This document shows, piece after piece, positions 37,664 to 49,398 of a stretch of DNA of 64,000 bases (its first letter is position 1; every line of letters begins with the position of its first letter). Below the pieces are notes generated by a model. That model had not been told where the DNA came from, did not search any database, and worked only from the letters and a program-made list of their open reading frames with translations. The translations under genes and the position numbers were made by a program. The stretch covers positions 24,741 to 88,740 of the forward strand of contig CAXIPT010000075.1 in assembly GCA_964030475.1 (NCBI GenBank), read 5' to 3'. The stretch comes from Tethya wilhelma. Taxonomy: Eukaryota; Porifera; Demospongiae; Tethyida; Tethyidae.

Positions 37664-39735
37664 TCATGACCTGGACAGACGATAAGTAATATCAATATAA
37701 AAACTTAAAGCATTCTTGAAAGTGGTGGAGTTAGAATTCACTAATTCATGAAAAATGTTATCAACACAAGGGTAGCGATCACTAAAGGCCTGTGATCGAA
37801 TACTACACTTCGTGGGTTCATTATGTAGTGGATCTTCACCAAACTGCGATTCATCAGATATTCTACCTTGTTCTTGTTGGTACATATTTACTGCTTGAGT
37901 GGCACTTGGAAGATGACGCAAGTCTATTGCTGTGATCTGATTGCTTTCACGAATGATATCATTAGGAACATGACTCCTCATTCCACCTCTTCGTCTTCCT
38001 ATTGTATAGATATAGTCATGTGTACACCCAAATTAAAAGTAAAAGATTTACTGCAATCAGTGTTCGAAAAAAATTGAACTTATACAGCTATATAGCCCAT
38101 ACATTATAGAACTTCAGCTATATCCAGGCACACCAGTTTGTACCGGAAGGGAATTAAAATCTAGATATTTTTGACTATAGTGAAGCGTACCACAACACTG
38201 TTAGATTGTTTGTTTGCAAGCTTAGATCTGAAATGCCACTCTATGTCACAGATTTTAGCGGTGCTAATAGTATCATTTTATGGAGGAACAGACACAAAAT
38301 TAGCTAATATCACAATTTTAGAGGAATCAACGCAAGTTTACATGATTTTAATTAGTGCTGTATAATTGCATTCCTACATGGTGTGAAATAGTGACTCCAT
38401 TAAGTATACTATTAATTGTTTTATCCCAATAAAAAAATTTATAAATTTGAGCACATACTGCATACGTTGACTAACCTGGAATAGGGTGATTGTTCCACGA
38501 TTCAATAAACATTTGTATTCCAACTGCAAATACTTTAATTGTGAACCATGACACGCAATACTTGTGGAGATTATCACCCATGTTAATTGTTCCAGTACTC
38601 TCCATTTCAATGAGTACTCTTTTAATAGGGTAATTCACTCGAGAATTCACTTCAACCCACAACCTTTCGATCATATGGTTCTACATAATACAGGCACAAG
38701 TTGTTTAGTATTACTAAAATTATAAATTTTTGTTTATAATTATACCTGTTTGGATGATGTTTGAAGGAAAGATGGTCGCCTATTATCTCTCCCAGTCCTG
38801 AGATGGGCTAACTTTTCTTGAATGAACAACATCAAATACCACTCCCTTCCTTTGTCAACTCTTAGTTGATTCCACAGACCATACTCACTAACTGCTTTCC
38901 TAATTTTAAAAATGTAATCAATAACATGTGAATCATACTGTTATGCATGTTAGAATAAATACCAGTATAACATACATATATATATGCTCATAAATAACGA
39001 TGTTGTTCTTGATGGGCATTGACTTGAAAGCAATAATTTTTCCACTGTGGCCATCAACAGCACACACATGGGTTGCACCAAACATAACTAGTTTTTCATT
39101 TTGATCAATGTGGAGTTTTTCACCAACATAGTCTGAGCGATATGGCACTGGATTTGTAAGCTGATGTGTTCTTGTGAACCGTCGATGGTGATGACCAGGG
39201 TTCACTCTTTGCAGTGATCGTCCAACTCTTAGTTGACAAACTCTTACTCCTTGTGAAGAGAGAAGACCCGTCATCATCCTTCTGCCATATGACGAACCAA
39301 CCTGTATACAGCAGTATCATTTTTATGCCAGTTTACATAGGTATCTAGGGGCATTTTGTACTTAATATAAATGTATTCTACGTCTAGAGAACCTAGAGTC
39401 GGTATACTTCCTATTATAGCCCCTTATTTTATCAGGCGGGAAAAAAAACTGCTGGGCACCAGACTATGCTATGCAAGAAAATATAAGTAGCTTAAGCTCA
39501 CCTTGGACACACAATTTCTCACAACTGTATCCAATGCCGTGTCATTGAGTCTACTAGTTCTGTGCAGGTTGTGTTCTTGGCAAAACCTTCGAACGCTTCT
39601 TTCACTTAATCCTCGCCCAATTGTTGGGAAGAGCATTCGAAGTTGGGAACTAGTGTCCTCATAAGACATTTTGTCATCAACTACTAGCTTTCTGATTATG
39701 CCAAACACTCCTGGAATGGTATCCAACGTTGCCAT
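37664..39735 (-). CDS. IS3-like (integrase-core) DDE transposase, five exons, intact frame
   Basis: Exons 39735-39502, 39301-38976, 38899-38746, 38680-38476 and 37998-37664 all have GT-AG borders and total 1,254 nt, giving 417 codons plus stop. Exon 1 carries a helix-turn-helix-like domain (SYEDTSSQLRMLFP, ERSVRRFCQEHNL). Exons 2-4 form an RNase H-type integrase core with LHIDQNEKL (first Asp), LRVDKGREW (second Asp) and NHMIERLWVEVNSRVNYPIK (Glu); the Asp-Glu spacing is about 40 residues. Exon 5 is a less conserved tail ending SRLSRS-like. It should bind the 34-bp TIRs and catalyse cut-and-paste. The ATG sits in ACAAAATGGC. Exons 2 and 4 are exactly as long (326 and 205 nt) as in the 41099 copy. 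This is the only copy here with an undamaged transposase. Confidence 0.88.
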
Positions 39736-40140
39736 TTTGTATATGGGTTATCGAGAAGCCTGGCACGTGGCTGATAGGAAAGGGGTGGTCAAATTCGCAT
39801 GCACAATTAATTATACTGATGCGCATTGCGCATGCGCATGATCTGTACTTGCTTCTCTCGCTGAGAGGCATATTCACAAAAAAGCTGCTGCTTGAATAAC
39901 GCCCTTTGAATTTTGAATTAGCTGGACAAAATTCAATTTGGGGTTATGTAAAACTTATGAACAATATATCTTCATTTCTGCACTGGAGTTATGAAGCTTG
40001 AACATTTAATTTTTTTTCAATTTTCAATATTCAATTTGATTGTAAATAACTTCATTCATTTTTTTTTCAATTTTCAATATTCAATTTGATTGTAAATAAC
40101 TTTACTCTAATAAGTACAGGTGGAACTAATATTTTACAGG

Positions 40141-40174
40141 TTTGAATATTGATTGGCCTAAACATACATGCACC
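40141..40174 (-). repeat. Right terminal inverted repeat
   Basis: Perfect inverse of 33131-33164, followed by GGTGTA and then satellite. Next to it, inside the element, a 50-60-bp block with TTCAATTTTCAATATTCAAT is present twice in tandem (about 40013-40100), a possible transposase-binding region. Confidence 0.95.
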
Positions 40175-40641
40175 GGTGTAAAAAACATTGTTAGTAAAAA
40201 GCAAAGTTTTTTCACGGTAGATATAAAGAACTTATTGTTTTTGGGTGACTATGGACTTAGAAAATTTTCTAAGACCATAAAATACACTTTTTGCAAAAAT
40301 CACTTATTTTGCCTTGAAAACACTTTTCAGTTCAAAATAAACACGCTCAACACATGGAACATTTTCTTGGTGTAAAAAACATTGTTGGTAAAAAAACATG
40401 GTTTTTTCATGGCAAAGATAAAGAACTTAGTTTTTTGGGTGACTATAGGCTTAGAAAATTTTCTAAGACCATAAAGTACACTTTTTTCTCAAAACGTTTA
40501 TTCTTCCTTGAAACCACTAAGTCTTTTCAGCACAAAAGAAGCACTTTTGTGATATTTTATTTTTGTCAACACATGGAACATTCTATTGGTGTAAAAAACA
40601 TTATTAGTAAAAAGCAAAGTTTTAAAAAACTTAGTGTTTTT
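40175..40641 (+). repeat. Satellite array, block 3
   Basis: About two further monomers of the 17203 family. It starts at the GGTGTA duplication and ends at the left end of the next transposon (GGTGAGTGG at 40642). Confidence 0.88.
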
Positions 40642-41009
40642 GGTGAGTGGATTATTCCGCCAAGCAATTTTCAACTAGACTAGAAAACAAAATGGGACAT
40701 TCTTTATTGCTTGTTTGCAATAAAAATCTAAAAATGAATTCAATATTCAACATTCAATGTCCAATTCTTTTAAGAAATGAATTCAAAATTCAATATTCAA
40801 TATCTAGTTTTGAAAATATGTATTCAAAATATTCAATATTTAATATCCAATTTTTTAAAAAATGTATTCAATATTCAATATTCAATATCCAATTCTTGTA
40901 ATCATGTTAACCAGGGTCAACTTTCATTTACAAATTCGCGCACACAAGTTTGCCCGCGCTGCGCCTGGTTGTGGGCGGGCCCCAGTGGCCTGTTAGTTGT
41001 GCGCGTGCC

Positions 41010-41098
41010 ATATAAAGCGGGATTACTGTACAAAATGGCCGCGATATTTTGAGAACCTCGATCGGAGCAGAGAGCACAGCTAGCTGTGTACAGTCCAT
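41010..41098 (+). promoter_or_regulatory. Candidate transposase promoter and 5' UTR
   Basis: CATATAAAGCGGG followed by ACTGTACAAAATGGCCGC, about 85 nt upstream of the ATG. It is the same as at 26722 and lies inside or beside the long TIR. Related ACAAAATGG sequence precedes the 39735 start in the other element. Confidence 0.5.
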
Positions 41099-44000
41099 AT
41101 GGCGGTGTTAGAAAGTATTGCTGGCATTGAAAACTTGGTGATTCTAGACGAAAGAAGGAGCCATAGTTATGTGAGCCAGCTACTAAAGAGTCGTTATCCT
41201 AATTTAAGAGGTCTAAGTACTAGAAGTGTCGAAAGATTCTGTTCCCTCCACAACATATATGTTGTTTCAAGAGTTTCTGATGCTCAGCTAGACGCCATTG
41301 TAAGGGATGCTGTTAGTAAGGTAATCATAGTTTTAAAACAAACGGGGCTAGGGTTAGGGACTCTGTATGCAGACCGAGCCATGTAGTATAGTACATGTAC
41401 ATGCAGTGCATGGGGGGTATAGGCCTGTTAAATTGAAATAATATATGAAACCCATATATACTGTATAATAATTTTTATATGTATATAGGTTGGGCCATCG
41501 TATGGCCGTAAGACCGTTACTGGATTATTAGCTGCTGATGGAGTAAGAGTTGGTGAGAAAAGGGTGGGAAAATCCCTAGAACGTGTATCACAACCTTATC
41601 AAAACACAAGAAGAGTCCACACTCATCGGCTAACCAACCCTGTGCCATATTCAGCTGACTATTTTGGTCAAAAGATTCATATAGACCAAAATGAAAAGCT
41701 TGTTCAATTCGGCTGTACACATATTTGTGGAGTTGATGGTCGCAGTGGTGTAATTGTAGGATTTGCAACAATGCCCATCAAGAATAATGTTGACATTTAT
41801 GAACACTTTTTGAAGTGAGTTAATTATTGCTTTATACTGTGTGTTATAGACCCATTGCACGTGATGTCACAAGTCACATGATATAACAAAAGTCGGCCAT
41901 TTTGGAGGACCACTTTTAGTACACGAGCATGGGAAGAGTAGAAAGAATTGTTCCTGGAGCTCTTGGCACAGTCTATTGCAACTTCTAACTTAGATTTATA
42001 GTACAAGGAGAATGGCTCGCTTCGCTCGCCATCCTCCTTGGTTGCCTGTGTGTGCTAGATCATTAATACTGTATCTACATGTATACTGAAATCATGTAAC
42101 TTGTCTGACAGACAGCAAGTTGAAACTTCAAAGGGAAGCGTTCATGCTGCTACATGCAAGGCTGGGGACTGTAGATCTAACCCAATATCTACTCTCTAGT
42201 GTGACTGTGTAAGTTTCTAAATCATAGATCCTCCAGCTTAGCTACCATCCTCTTGTTGCAATATCAACCTCAGCACTTTGTGGTCTGAAAATTTTTGCTG
42301 GCCCGTGACGTCATAGATCAACTTCCGTCATTTTGCAATCAGCTGGCAAAAAAACTCGTTATCTGGCTAGCCGTGTTTCGTGTACAACGACAGAGAAGGA
42401 GACTCCTAGGAAAGAATCTTCTCCCTCCGTTACACTTCTTTTGTGAAAGAGCGGCTCCTCTATCACGCTTCTTTGACGGATACAGATGCCCCTGGTAAGC
42501 CTAGTCAGCGATCCCACAAACGATCAGTCCGCCGGGGTACATGTAGAGTCTGCCATTTAATATTGGGCTAGCTCCATCTAAGCTAGCTCTCTAGGCGCCC
42601 TTTTCATAGCTTGCAATCGCCATAGCTCAGAGAAAAAGTAGCGTTTTGGCTCGGGGTCGACTTACTTCTGGTGACCTCCCGTTGCACACACACACACGCA
42701 CACACACAGTGACACACACACACAGACACATACACACACACATCTGCTTATTATATGATAGTTAGATAAAACATACTGAAAATTAGGACTTTTGCAGCAG
42801 CTGCGACTGTGATCGTAATACAACTGCTCATACCTTGGTACCCCAACGGGCATGGGCGTTCTCCATAATTATACTCGAAAAATTTTTTGTATTGTTTATA
42901 ATTTTGTCTTGTTATTGTTTTGTATTTGTATTGTTTGTAATCTTAGTTCTTGCTTCACTTGATGCTTGTTCATGCAACGGGTCTATATACCATCACCTAA
43001 TCATGTGTTATAGGCTGAATTTAAGTTCAAGTACATTTTTTTCTTGTTCATTTAGAAATATTCTCCTGGAGCATGGAATATGGGATCAAATAAGAGTGGA
43101 TCATGGCCGTGAGTGGTACTTAATACTATCAGTACAGAAATCACTTGAACACATCAGAAATGATACTTCAAAGCCACCATTTCTTCAAACCACATCTAAG
43201 CAGGTAACATAACTAATTATATATCTATATAATTTTGTACAATACTTGCTTATAATGACGGCACCAAAGGTGCATACACATTACTACAATGCACACACGA
43301 AGGGTTAACTCCACGAATTGTTGCGAAACTTGTGACCTCATGCAATGCATGGTGTATCATAAGTACAGTAGTATACTCGTCCGTTACACAGGAATGACAT
43401 GGGATGGCCCATATAATTAATATATGCACTATACCCGTATAATCATGCTCCTATTTTGTTGATCATCTTTTCTTCTGTTATGTCTCGACTTTCCTCAAAT
43501 ACCACTCATACATATTATATACACGTAAATGTGCTTTATTTTACAGAATCATATGGTTGAACGACTATGGTCAGAAGTGAACACCAGGGTCAACTACCCA
43601 ATCAAAGCAGTACTTATAGAGATGTTAGAAGCTAATATGTTTAATTTGGATAATACTTTACACTTCTTTTGTGTGTCAACTATTACAAGGAGAGTAGGTG
43701 ATATTGGGATTCAACTCTTTGTTCGATCATGGAACAATCATCCTATTCCAAGTAATTAAGAGGTTGTGGTCACACAGGAATGGCCACTGATTCTGTATAA
43801 ACAAGGTGGAATGGAAGTTTGGTAATTACATACACATATTCAGTGTGATGTTGACTCTTGTACTGTACAATCATTCTCAATCATGGGCAGAACACAGGAA
43901 TGTATGGTATAACAGTCAACACCGCACTGAATGTATGTATGTAATGATCAAACTTCCATTCCACCATGTTTTCTGGCTTTTAAAAAATAAATTTGGCCAT

Positions 44001-44383
44001 GGATCTCATTTACATTTCCAGTGTTTTAAAATTATTACTAATCTTGTTTTATTCAGGTAGACGTAATAACTCCATGTCATCTCATATCCCAGTTGTGGAG
44101 ATGAGAACCAACAACAGAATACAAAAAGTGGATCCAACAGTAATACCCACACCAAGCTGTATTTGAATATCGACAGAGTGGAGGCCATATAACTGATCCT
44201 GAAAATTCCTGTGTGGATCCATTGATCAGCAATGCAACCAAAAGACAAATTAGAGAAGCTGCTTTCACTCAACGTTTTCCATCTATTGATATTGTTTTTC
44301 ATAACTTAGTTAATGGTGACAGTCTATTTATTAATGCAATTAAATGTTACATAGATCTCACTTATCGCCTTGTAAATAGCTGA
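41099..44383 (+). pseudogene. IS3-like transposase of element 2, one frameshift
   Basis: Exons 41099-41320, 41489-41814, 43056-43203, 43547-43751 and 44057-44383, with GT-AG borders. The domain plan equals the 37664-39735 gene: HTH (SYVSQLLKSRYPNL, RSVERFC), IHIDQNEKL, IRVDHGREWYL and NHMVERLWSEVNTRVNYPIK. Summed length leaves one extra base. In exon 5 the frame entering from exon 4 stops at about 44165, while homology to the other copy (RQIREAAFTQRFPSID, YIDLTYRL) continues in the next frame from near 44155, so a single-base insertion lies around there. Exon 1 also lacks three codons present at 26811. Intron 2 is 1.2 kb and holds a (CA)n run at about 42686-42740. Confidence 0.85.
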
Positions 44384-44659
44384 ACTAAAGTTTACGTTTT
44401 GTTGAAACCTATTACTAGTTTATCATTACTATTATTGCATTTGTAAGTCCACTGAGAGCACTGTTTAGTGTGGGCTGGAATAAATTTGTTTGCGAATGCT
44501 GAGCATTCAGTTGTCACAGGGTACTGGGTTAATTTGATAAACTTGCTATTGGTGTGCTGATGTACATGGGTGCATGTAAATAAATGGATGAATGAGGGTA
44601 TATGTGTATGTGCATGTATATTATGACGTAGTGCTATATTATCGGAGATATCAGAGATG

Positions 44660-45030
44660 ATCACAGTCAGTGATAATACTTTCTAACACTGCCATATGGA
44701 CTGTATACATAACTATGGCTCCTGCTTTTGTCTTGAATCAATCGATGAAGCAAGTTGTTTTCAATGCCAGCAATACTTTGTAACACTGCCATATGAACTG
44801 TGCTTTCTGCTCCAATCTGAAGTACCGCAGCCATTTTGTACTGTAATGCGCATGCGTTGAAACCAAATAAGCAGCAGAGATTTGTGACAAAAAAACTGAT
44901 GCCTTAACTGAATGCCTCCATTTTGTAGATGCTTTGACACAATTATGGAAACTCTGCAGAGCTCTGTGCCCAAAAAACTGATGCCCTAACTCAATGCAGC
45001 CATTTTGTACTGTAATGCGCATGCGTCGAG
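44660..45030 (-). repeat. Inverted fragments of the transposase promoter and exon 1
   Basis: Read on the minus strand, 44860-44700 resembles the transposase 5' region: a TACAAAATGGC block, then an ATGGCAGTGTTA start and codons matching exon 1 to about SRSHSY. A second shorter piece with the same start lies at 44704-44669. The phrase GCAGCCATTTTGTACTGTAA followed by TGCGCATGCGT occurs twice (44828 and 44995). The block separates the two genes of element 2, so the RING-like gene probably uses a promoter derived from the transposase promoter. Confidence 0.7.
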
Positions 45031-45163
45031 AGAACTGTCAGCTCGAGAGTCCAGTAAAAGGCGCCACTTGTTTTCCTCTCTGATCTGCTGGAGTGTAAAA
45101 CTGCCTGACTTGAGAGTCTCTGGACTTACAGCTCTTTTTGCGGCCCGGCTACAGTTTTTCTAA

Positions 45164-48100
45164 ATGGCGTCGTATGTCCCACCGTCTCCATTGCTGGACA
45201 ATACTATATATTTGTCAAGAGAAGGCCATGATACGTTGGAAGTGGACTTACAGCACAACACTCCAGCTACAGTGGCCAGGGCTTTTGATGTAAGTATTGA
45301 TTCAGTACATGTAAAGGGGGTATTTATTAAATATTTTGGGGGTTTTGTTTGTCTCAGTTCATTGTGCATGCAGGTAGGCAACAATATATATTTTTTGCGA
45401 GCTTTGGCTAGGGCTTGAAATAGGTCTTGTCTCACTGGCCAGACGTTGCGAGAGTGGGAGAGTGTGTTTGACCAGCTAGACTGGGATAGGTCTTCTTGGC
45501 ATGGCAATGAGATAGAATTTTTTTTCTCCATGTGAGGCCATAGATAAAATAATATAGACACAGGTTACGTGTCTATATTATCTATGGTGCATAAGTATTG
45601 TGCAATTGGGGCATGGTGTCATGATAAATTTTTGGTCCACGTATCAACGGCTCACTCTTAGGCCATGCAGGCAAAGTATATAATTTTTATAGTTTAGCAA
45701 TTTCAACTACTAGTTAACCCTACCTTACCTGCAACAGTAGTAATTTGACATGAATAGCTGCTATTAGATCAAACCATCACTCTTTCTGTATGTCCCCCTG
45801 AACAAATTTACCAACTAGAGAATGTGAGACTTCCACATGATTGTGGTAGTGTATCGCACCTGCAGTGTAGTTGCTTAGCCAAATCTATGTATAATTTATA
45901 TGATATGTCTCAATCTCTCTATAATTTTCTTTTTTTTTTCTTTTACACACACCTGTACCACTAAGCTTGATCCATCTACTGTATGGCTAAAAGAAAGAGG
46001 AGGTTCGAGGGCCATTTTTACAGATGCGAGCTATGAAAAATTCCTTTTCACTAGCGATATTGGGACCCTTTGCTACCATTTCATTGTGGAAGGCAGCCCT
46101 TCAACTAATTCATCTGCTGCCAGAGTCATGTCCTTCACCCAGCCAGCCCAGTCTGCAGCTACTAGGAATTCATTAATGGCTCATACTACAAGGAAAGGCG
46201 AACCGACAATCAATGTAAAAATTGTGCAAGCCCAAATGAAAAAATCTCGAAACAGCAAACCGGAGTTCAAGACATCAATTGAACTTGGCCTACTTTGATG
46301 TTACTGAGTCTACCGCTAACATTACGTATCTCACTAATGCTGTGCAGAACAAATGGGGTACTGACCATGTTATTGTGTCATCTGAGGGGCTCCAAATTGA
46401 AGATAGTTCTGGTACACAAGGTATGTGCTATTGTGTTTTATTATCATATGAAGAAGTTTGTGATCATTTTTGCAAATTCACAGCTTGTCACACCTTTTGA
46501 CATTGGAAAATGACCATAATTGTCTATAATTTGTATGTTTTTCTTGAATATTTTTTTTCATAATTGATATTTCAAATTTTGCAACCCATTCTAAAGTTGT
46601 TCAGTGTTTCTTCTATCTGATGATGCTTAATATGATAGGTATTTGTCTTATTTTCCCGCGGCATTTTTCACTTGAAAGAGACAACTCTAGCCATTCACTC
46701 TATTGAACTGTATTGCAACTGAGCTGGCAGATCCAACCACCCTTTACCTTTTTCTAGATTTTCTCCAATTATAAGAATTTAATGAAAAATTGCAACACGT
46801 GGTGATGTTGTTTAGAGCCTCAGCTTACTTTTTGCCAATCATTGTGTTAAGAAAAAGTGAGGTTATAGCGCGGCAAAATTGGATGAAAGTTCAGTTTGAA
46901 GGTTCTTGGTAGCATTACTAATGTACAGTGAGCAGTGATAGTCACACCTTGGTCCTGAGTTCTCACTAATTGGCACCTGCTGAATCAAAGGCTCTACTAA
47001 TTTGCAGTTCAAGGAGGACATGAGCGTTTTGAGGGAAAACTTCTTCATATGTATACCAGTACAGCCTGGTAGCCCTTCACAGCACCCTTATGTGTATTTT
47101 GAATATTCACATAAAATCTTCTGCTTCTAAGAGTCATATGATTAAGGATTGCATTATTATACTTTATTGATGGCATGTTTCAAAAAGCTTTTTTCATAGA
47201 ATTTAATTCTAGAGCTGATTCTCAGATGAATATTCTCAATTTACCATAGAATGGGAATTGTTTAATTTTTGCCGTTATGACTGATTCCGTCATGCATACT
47301 TTTTCAATTTTCATGAATTTAATTTTTGCCACTCACACTAGTAATTGATTGTGCATTATCCAAGAACCAAAACAATCCTTAAGCTAGTATATCATTATTG
47401 ATAAACACTTTTGCACTTTTACACCCAGTGAAGAGTGTACTGAAACTCCACACAAGGGTCCTCGGATGTCTGGGAACACTACATTTTTAACACTGCCATA
47501 CTATAGCTATTTGAACCTGCTGAAAAGCTTTATACACATGCTAAAATTTTCACTCTAGTTAAACTTAACTTCATTATTTGTTCTATGTAAACGGGACTTC
47601 CCACAAGTGTACATGTAGTAAACAATTTACTTTGCAGAATAACTACCTAGCCTACAAAATTTTATGATCCCATTACAATAATTACTGTGTGCATGTTGTG
47701 CATTATTTAGAAATTATAAGAATGCTATATATTACTTTTATGAAAATTGTCTATATATACCATTGACTTCAGGATTTCGCTTCTGGAAGGTTGGGAGTAG
47801 ACGCATTTATGCAATCAAAAGGGTCAATTTGCTGTGTCGTAAAAGGAAATGTATTGATTCTGATTCAGAATCAGAAGAGAGCAATCCAACTCCCAATTCA
47901 TGCCAAATTGCTGAAGATGTACATGATATCAGGAAACAAATCGATAACTTGTTCAAGATAGATAGGTCTCTTTCAATTCCGATAGGCCTAAGGAGTTTAT
48001 TGGTCAACACATTTACTTGTAACATTTGCCAGGAGCAACTGAAGCCACCTATCCTCTTCACAAAGTGTTGCCGTTGTATTGTTGGTTGCCAAGTCTGTGT

Positions 48101-48269
48101 CGATACGTGGTATGGTGGCGATGATGGTAGGACCAAGCAATGCCCTAGGTGCAGAGCTGACAGGGGGTATGCTGAGACTTGCCAGCTTCGTGGCTTGGAT
48201 GACTTTCTGCTTGGAATTGCCAAGTATAGTGGCCCTAACCCAGAAGCCTGTGACAACTCCAACAATTAA
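45164..48269 (+). pseudogene. All-Cys RING-like protein of element 2, one frameshift
   Basis: Three exons: 45164-45289 (42 codons, YLSREGHDTLEVDLQ), 45966-46420 and 47773-48269. They align in order with the 34176-37245 gene: STVWLKERGGSRAIF, ESTANITYL, NKWGTDHV, then FRFWKVGSRRIYAIKR, an acidic Ser stretch, and the RING-like domain (CNIC, TKCC, GCQVC, CPRCRA) followed by QLRGLDDFLL. In exon 2 the frame ends near 46298, whereas the ESTANITYL part is read from the next frame, so one base is inserted at about 46275. The RING exon itself is undamaged, including eight or nine cysteines and no His. Intron 1 holds a palindrome at 45538-45587. Function in the element unknown; E3 ligase activity is only inferred from the fold. 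Confidence 0.82.
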
Positions 48270-49080
48270 CTGACTGAACTGAAGAAACTCCTGCTTGAAG
48301 TATCACTTGTTATTGTATATCTAGCTATATATATAGCTGCTGCAATTGAATCATTGACTGCTACGCTTGTTCAGTTTGATCTTCATCCTACTTAAAGCTT
48401 GTTATTTAGACCTGGCTGCTGCAAATCAATCATAAGGTTGACTTGCTTGCGAGTCAATTTGATCTTCATTTATCATTGTTATTCAGTAATGTCGACATGT
48501 CCTCATTAATTTTGACTCGCGTTCACATATTGTGGTACCGTTGTTTGATTTGATTTTGATTTTAATTTTGATTGTGTTATGATTACCTTTTTGATTCACT
48601 TCTTTGTTGTTGTACTTCATTGACCCTTAAACATGGAAGTTAGTTGAGCTATTGTGCTCAGATTATACCAAGAATACTACTCAGACTAATATAATATTGT
48701 ATACATGTACACTAGATCAGACCATGTACATACCACTTGACAATCACGTGATTTAATTGCTATTATCCCCCGCGATATCCAGTGGCTTTGCCGACTGAAC
48801 GTCCTGGCAAAAGTTTCCGTGCTACTTTGAAGTCTATCAGGCCATTTGGGCTGTCAAGTAGGAGCTCAGCATGTCTGTTCCTGTCCGACCATGAGTTTTC
48901 AAAGCTATTTTACACCATTCCATTATACATGTAGATCTACTCTTTATTGAACTAGTAATCCTTGGCGTAAGAGGTAATGTTATCAGATACAGCTGCAGAG
49001 TACTCTTTTCGCATTCATTATTCCAGCTCTCATAATAATTATTGGTGTATAACCTGAACCCAGTTTGACGAGCAGTTTGA
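48270..49080. other. 3' region of element 2, no certain gene
   Basis: AT-rich and mostly featureless. On the minus strand about 48903-48769 there is a 45-codon frame (AELLLDSPNGLIDFKVARKL-like) that looks protein-like but has no match I recognise and no clear start. Confidence 0.4.
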
Positions 49081-49084
49081 CCAG

Positions 49085-49298
49085 CACAGCGCACGGGGCC
49101 CGCCCACAACCAGGCGCAGCGCGCGCGGGCAAACTTGTGTGCGCGAATTTGTAAATGAAAGTTGACCCTGGTTAACATGATTACAAGAATTGGATATTGA
49201 ATATTGAATATTGAATACATTTTTTAAAAAATTGGATATTAAATATTAAATATTTTGAATACATATTTTCAAAACTAGATATTGAATATTGAATGTTG
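49085..49298 (-). repeat. Right TIR region of element 2
   Basis: Inverse of 40785-40990 with few differences: the GC-rich part GGGGCCCGCCCACAAC comes first, then ATTGAATATTGAATA repeats. The sequence is cut by the N gap before the outer terminus. Confidence 0.88.
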
Positions 49299-49398
49299 NN
49301 NNNNNNNNNNNNNNNNNNNNNNNNNNNNNNNNNNNNNNNNNNNNNNNNNNNNNNNNNNNNNNNNNNNNNNNNNNNNNNNNNNNNNNNNNNNNNNNNNN
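49299..49398. other. Assembly gap (100 Ns)
   Basis: Conventional 100-N gap. About 140 bp of TIR plus the right target site of element 2 should lie in it. Confidence 0.99.

Larger units (their letters stand above)
33131..40174 (-). mobile_element. Complete two-gene DNA transposon, IS3-like DDE plus RING-like partner
   Basis: A 7,044-bp element bounded by 34-bp perfect TIRs (outer end GGTGCATGTATGTTTAGGCC) and by the direct repeat GGTGTA at 33125-33130 and 40175-40180. Satellite monomers contain this phrase once (TTGGTGTAAAAAAC), so it is a 6-bp target duplication. Both genes run on the minus strand: transposase first (39735-37664), then the RING-like gene (37245-34176). Subterminal regions carry repeated TTCAATATTCAATTT sequence. 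Introns hold smaller repeats. The 6-bp duplication with an IS3/integrase-type core suggests the IS3EU superfamily, from memory of the Repbase scheme. Confidence 0.9.
40642..49298 (+). mobile_element. Second two-gene (IS3-like) transposon, right end in a gap
   Basis: The left end GGTGAGTGGATTATTCCGCC abuts satellite. The region 40785-40990 (ATTCAAT repeats, then GC-rich sequence with GTTGTGGGCGGGCCCC) returns inverted at 49298-49085, giving TIRs longer than 200 bp. The outer 140 or so bases of the right TIR fall in the N gap. The order is transposase (41099-44383) then RING-like gene (45164-48269), both plus strand, as in the 33131 element. It is related to that element by its genes but not by its TIR sequence, so it is a different family. 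Each gene has one frameshift. Confidence 0.87.

Noticed and set aside
42295..42498. 67-codon frame within transposase intron 2
   Set aside because: Non-ATG start, no domain; it lies between well-defined exons and its first part is shared with 28030-28145 as intron DNA.
44738..45022. 94-codon minus-strand frame
   Set aside because: Made from the duplicated promoter phrases and an inverted exon 1 fragment, not a separate gene.
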